From Pseudohalioglobus sediminis (GTDB taxonomy: Bacteria; Pseudomonadota; Gammaproteobacteria; Pseudomonadales; Halieaceae): a stretch of DNA of 64,000 nt. Of the stretch, positions 62,743 through 64,000 are shown one piece after another. The stretch's first letter is position 1. The number at the start of each line of letters is the position of its first letter. Location of the stretch: positions 124,376-188,375 of the forward strand of contig NZ_VTUX01000009.1 in the NCBI RefSeq assembly GCF_008370495.1. Direction: 5' to 3'. The position numbers and the translations under genes were made by a program. The notes below the pieces were generated by a model. The model was given only the letters and a program-made list of their open reading frames with translations. It was not told where the DNA came from and searched no databases.

Positions 62743-62883
62743 AATTGCTCCCCAGAATCTGCCGGACACAAAAAACCGCGGGCCCATTGTCTGCAGCGCA
62801 AACGACGAGTCCCACGGTTGCGGAATGCTACCACAATGTATCGTGGTATTACCCGTGATTTTTTCCGGTTTGGGATGGGGGTT

Positions 62884-62950
62884 ATCGCGGCTGTGGCCGC
62901 TCCTACGGGGTTGGTGCGCTGCACCTTGTAGGAGCGGCTACAGCCGCGAG
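62884..62950. repeat. Opposed REP pair downstream of hflC
   Basis: A reverse REP at 62884-62906 and a forward one at 62928-62950 form an inverted pair 24 bases after the hflC stop. Confidence 0.9.
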
Positions 62951-62974
62951 CATGGCAGGTAACCCGCCCGGGGC

Positions 62975-63850
62975 TTATTTACCGCCCTGCGGGTCTTTCA
63001 GGTAACGGAAGAACTCGCTGTCAGGCTGCAGCAACAACACATCGCCCTGGCCGCTGAACGACTCCTGGTAAGCCTTGAGGCTGCGCGTGAAGGAGTAGAA
63101 CTCCGGGTCCTGGTTGAAGGCATCGGCGTAGATGCGCGTGGCCTCGGCATCGCCCTGACCACGGATCTGCTCAGATTCCTTGTAGGCGTTGGCGCTGATC
63201 ACCGTGACCTCGCGGTCGGCGGCGGCGCGGATACCCTCGGCCAGCTCCTGGCCCTGGGAGCGCAGCTCGCGCGCTTCCTTCTCACGCTCGGCGTTCATGC
63301 GCCGATACACCGACTCGGAAACATCCGGCGGCAGGTCGATCTTCTTCACCCGCACGTCTACCACCTGCACCCCCAGTTCCTTCAGGGCTACCTCGTTGAG
63401 TTCGGTGGTGATGTCTTCCATCAGTTGGTCACGTTCACCGGAAACCACTTCCTGCACCGTGCGCACGGCCACCTGGTTACGCAGGCCGTCGTTGATACGC
63501 TGGGCCAGCAGGCCCGCGGCACGCGCCTCTTCACCGTTGGTCGCGGTGTAGAACTTGGCAGTATCGGCCACCTGGAACTTGGCGTAGGAGTCCACGATCA
63601 GCGCTTTTTTCTCCTGGGTGAAGAAACGCTCGGGCTGTGAATCCACCGTCAGCACCCGGCCGTCGAACTTGCGTACGTTGTTGACGAAGGGAATCTTCAC
63701 ATGCAGGCCCGGCTTGATATCCGGGTTTACCACCTCACCGAAACGCAGCAGCACGCCGCGTTCCGTTTCCTTGATCACGTACAGGGCATTGCTGGCGATG
63801 AACACCACCAGGGCCAACCCAATCAAAAGTGTCATATTACGGCTGGACAT
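62975..63850 (-). CDS. hflC: Protease modulator HflC
   Basis: A 291-residue SPFH-domain protein anchored by an N-terminal helix (MTLLIGLALVVFIASNALYVI). The SPFH domain runs from ETERGVLLRFGEVVNPDIKPGLHVKIPFVNNVRKFDGRVLTVDSQPERFFTQEKKALIVDSYAKF to VRVKKIDLPPDVSESVYRRMNAEREKEARELRSQGQELAEGIRAAADREVTVISANAYKESEQIRGQGDAEATRIYADAF. It forms the HflKC cage around FtsH at the inner membrane and limits proteolysis of membrane substrates. The start follows the hflK stop by two bases. Confidence 0.97.
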   Translation of the reverse strand: MSSRNMTLLIGLALVVFIASNALYVIKETERGVLLRFGEVVNPDIKPGLHVKIPFVNNVRKFDGRVLTVDSQPERFFTQEKKALIVDSYAKFQVADTAKFYTATNGEEARAAGLLAQRINDGLRNQVAVRTVQEVVSGERDQLMEDITTELNEVALKELGVQVVDVRVKKIDLPPDVSESVYRRMNAEREKEARELRSQGQELAEGIRAAADREVTVISANAYKESEQIRGQGDAEATRIYADAFNQDPEFYSFTRSLKAYQESFSGQGDVLLLQPDSEFFRYLKDPQGGK

Positions 63851-63852
63851 GA

Positions 63853-64000
63853 TCAGCGACCTCCCCTGCGTGCGGTGCTGCCGTTCGCGGCATCGCGACG
63901 CAGCTGTTCAGTTACGGCGTTGGTGATTTCGCGCAGCGAATTGGTATCCAGGCCCGGTGCGCGCATGGCGCGTGACTGGCTCTGCTCGGCGAGCTTGTCC
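63853..64000 (-). CDS. hflK: HflK, C-terminal fragment (partial)
   Basis: Only the last 48 codons are inside the window (DKLAEQSQSRAMRAPGLDTNSL ... EQLRRDAANGSTARRGGR). The stop is at 63855-63853. Position directly upstream of hflC and the polar, basic C-terminal tail fit HflK, the partner SPFH protein in the FtsH complex. The body of the gene lies beyond the window edge. Confidence 0.9.
   Translation of the reverse strand, partial: DKLAEQSQSRAMRAPGLDTNSLREITNAVTEQLRRDAANGSTARRGGR

Overview
This window comes from a GC-rich gammaproteobacterial chromosome. The order hflK-hflC-DUF2065-hisZ-purA at the right end, two Wza/Wzc-type capsule export systems, RfaH, and many short GTAG-headed REP palindromes fit a marine Halieaceae/Cellvibrionales-type organism. 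That placement is an inference from gene content; no rRNA or other marker is present.

Layout. (1) 1-6.2 kb: ordinary genes (M48 protease tail, AraC-type HTH protein, 7TM diguanylate cyclase, ElyC/YdcF, MAPEG, galE, Sel1/SPOR protein). (2) 6.3-17.4 kb: first polysaccharide locus, with a WecA-like initiating transferase, a ligase/polymerase, a TPR protein, Wzc and Wza homologues, a PHP phosphatase and two paralogous J-domain-like membrane proteins. One of the J-domain genes carries many REP palindromes in frame. (3) 17.5-28.1 kb: mixed accessory stretch with GDP-fucose genes (fcl, gmd), a DUF222/HNH nuclease, a methyltransferase, an outer-membrane barrel and five copies of a DUF1640/CCDC90-like coiled-coil membrane protein. 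All five copies share one upstream element. (4) 28.2-44 kb: O-antigen/capsule island. Its middle (about 29.5-40.9 kb) is visibly AT-richer than its flanks. It has glycosyltransferases, pyruvyl transferase, Wzy and Wzx, two nucleotide-sugar dehydrogenases, an IS3 relic and a decayed ugd copy, and is headed by a MarR-type EPS regulator. A perfect 11-base ops site lies in its leader, and rfaH lies just upstream. (5) 44.4-51.8 kb: second export locus resembling vpsM-N-O-P (OM barrel, Wza-like, Wzc-like, VpsP-like, ligase/polymerase). (6) 52.0-58.8 kb: a lasso-peptide cluster: HPr-kinase-like protein, transglutaminase-like B2 protease, a PRMT-like methyltransferase apparently fused to a PqqD-like RRE, an ABC exporter, a 59-residue precursor and an asparagine-synthetase-like cyclase. 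(7) 58.8-64 kb: a small Cys-containing membrane protein, purA, a 113-bp tandem REP array, hisZ, a DUF2065 protein, hflC and the end of hflK.

How it works together. WecA-like, GalE, Ugd, WbpA, Fcl and Gmd would supply lipid-linked and nucleotide sugars. The island's transferases, Wzx and Wzy would build and flip the repeat unit. The Wza/Wzc pairs, with the PHP phosphatase, would export long chains. RfaH acting at the ops site is the likely control of the island. The lasso cluster is an independent RiPP system beside the purA/hfl housekeeping block. Its RRE-methyltransferase fusion and kinase make it the most unusual part of the window.
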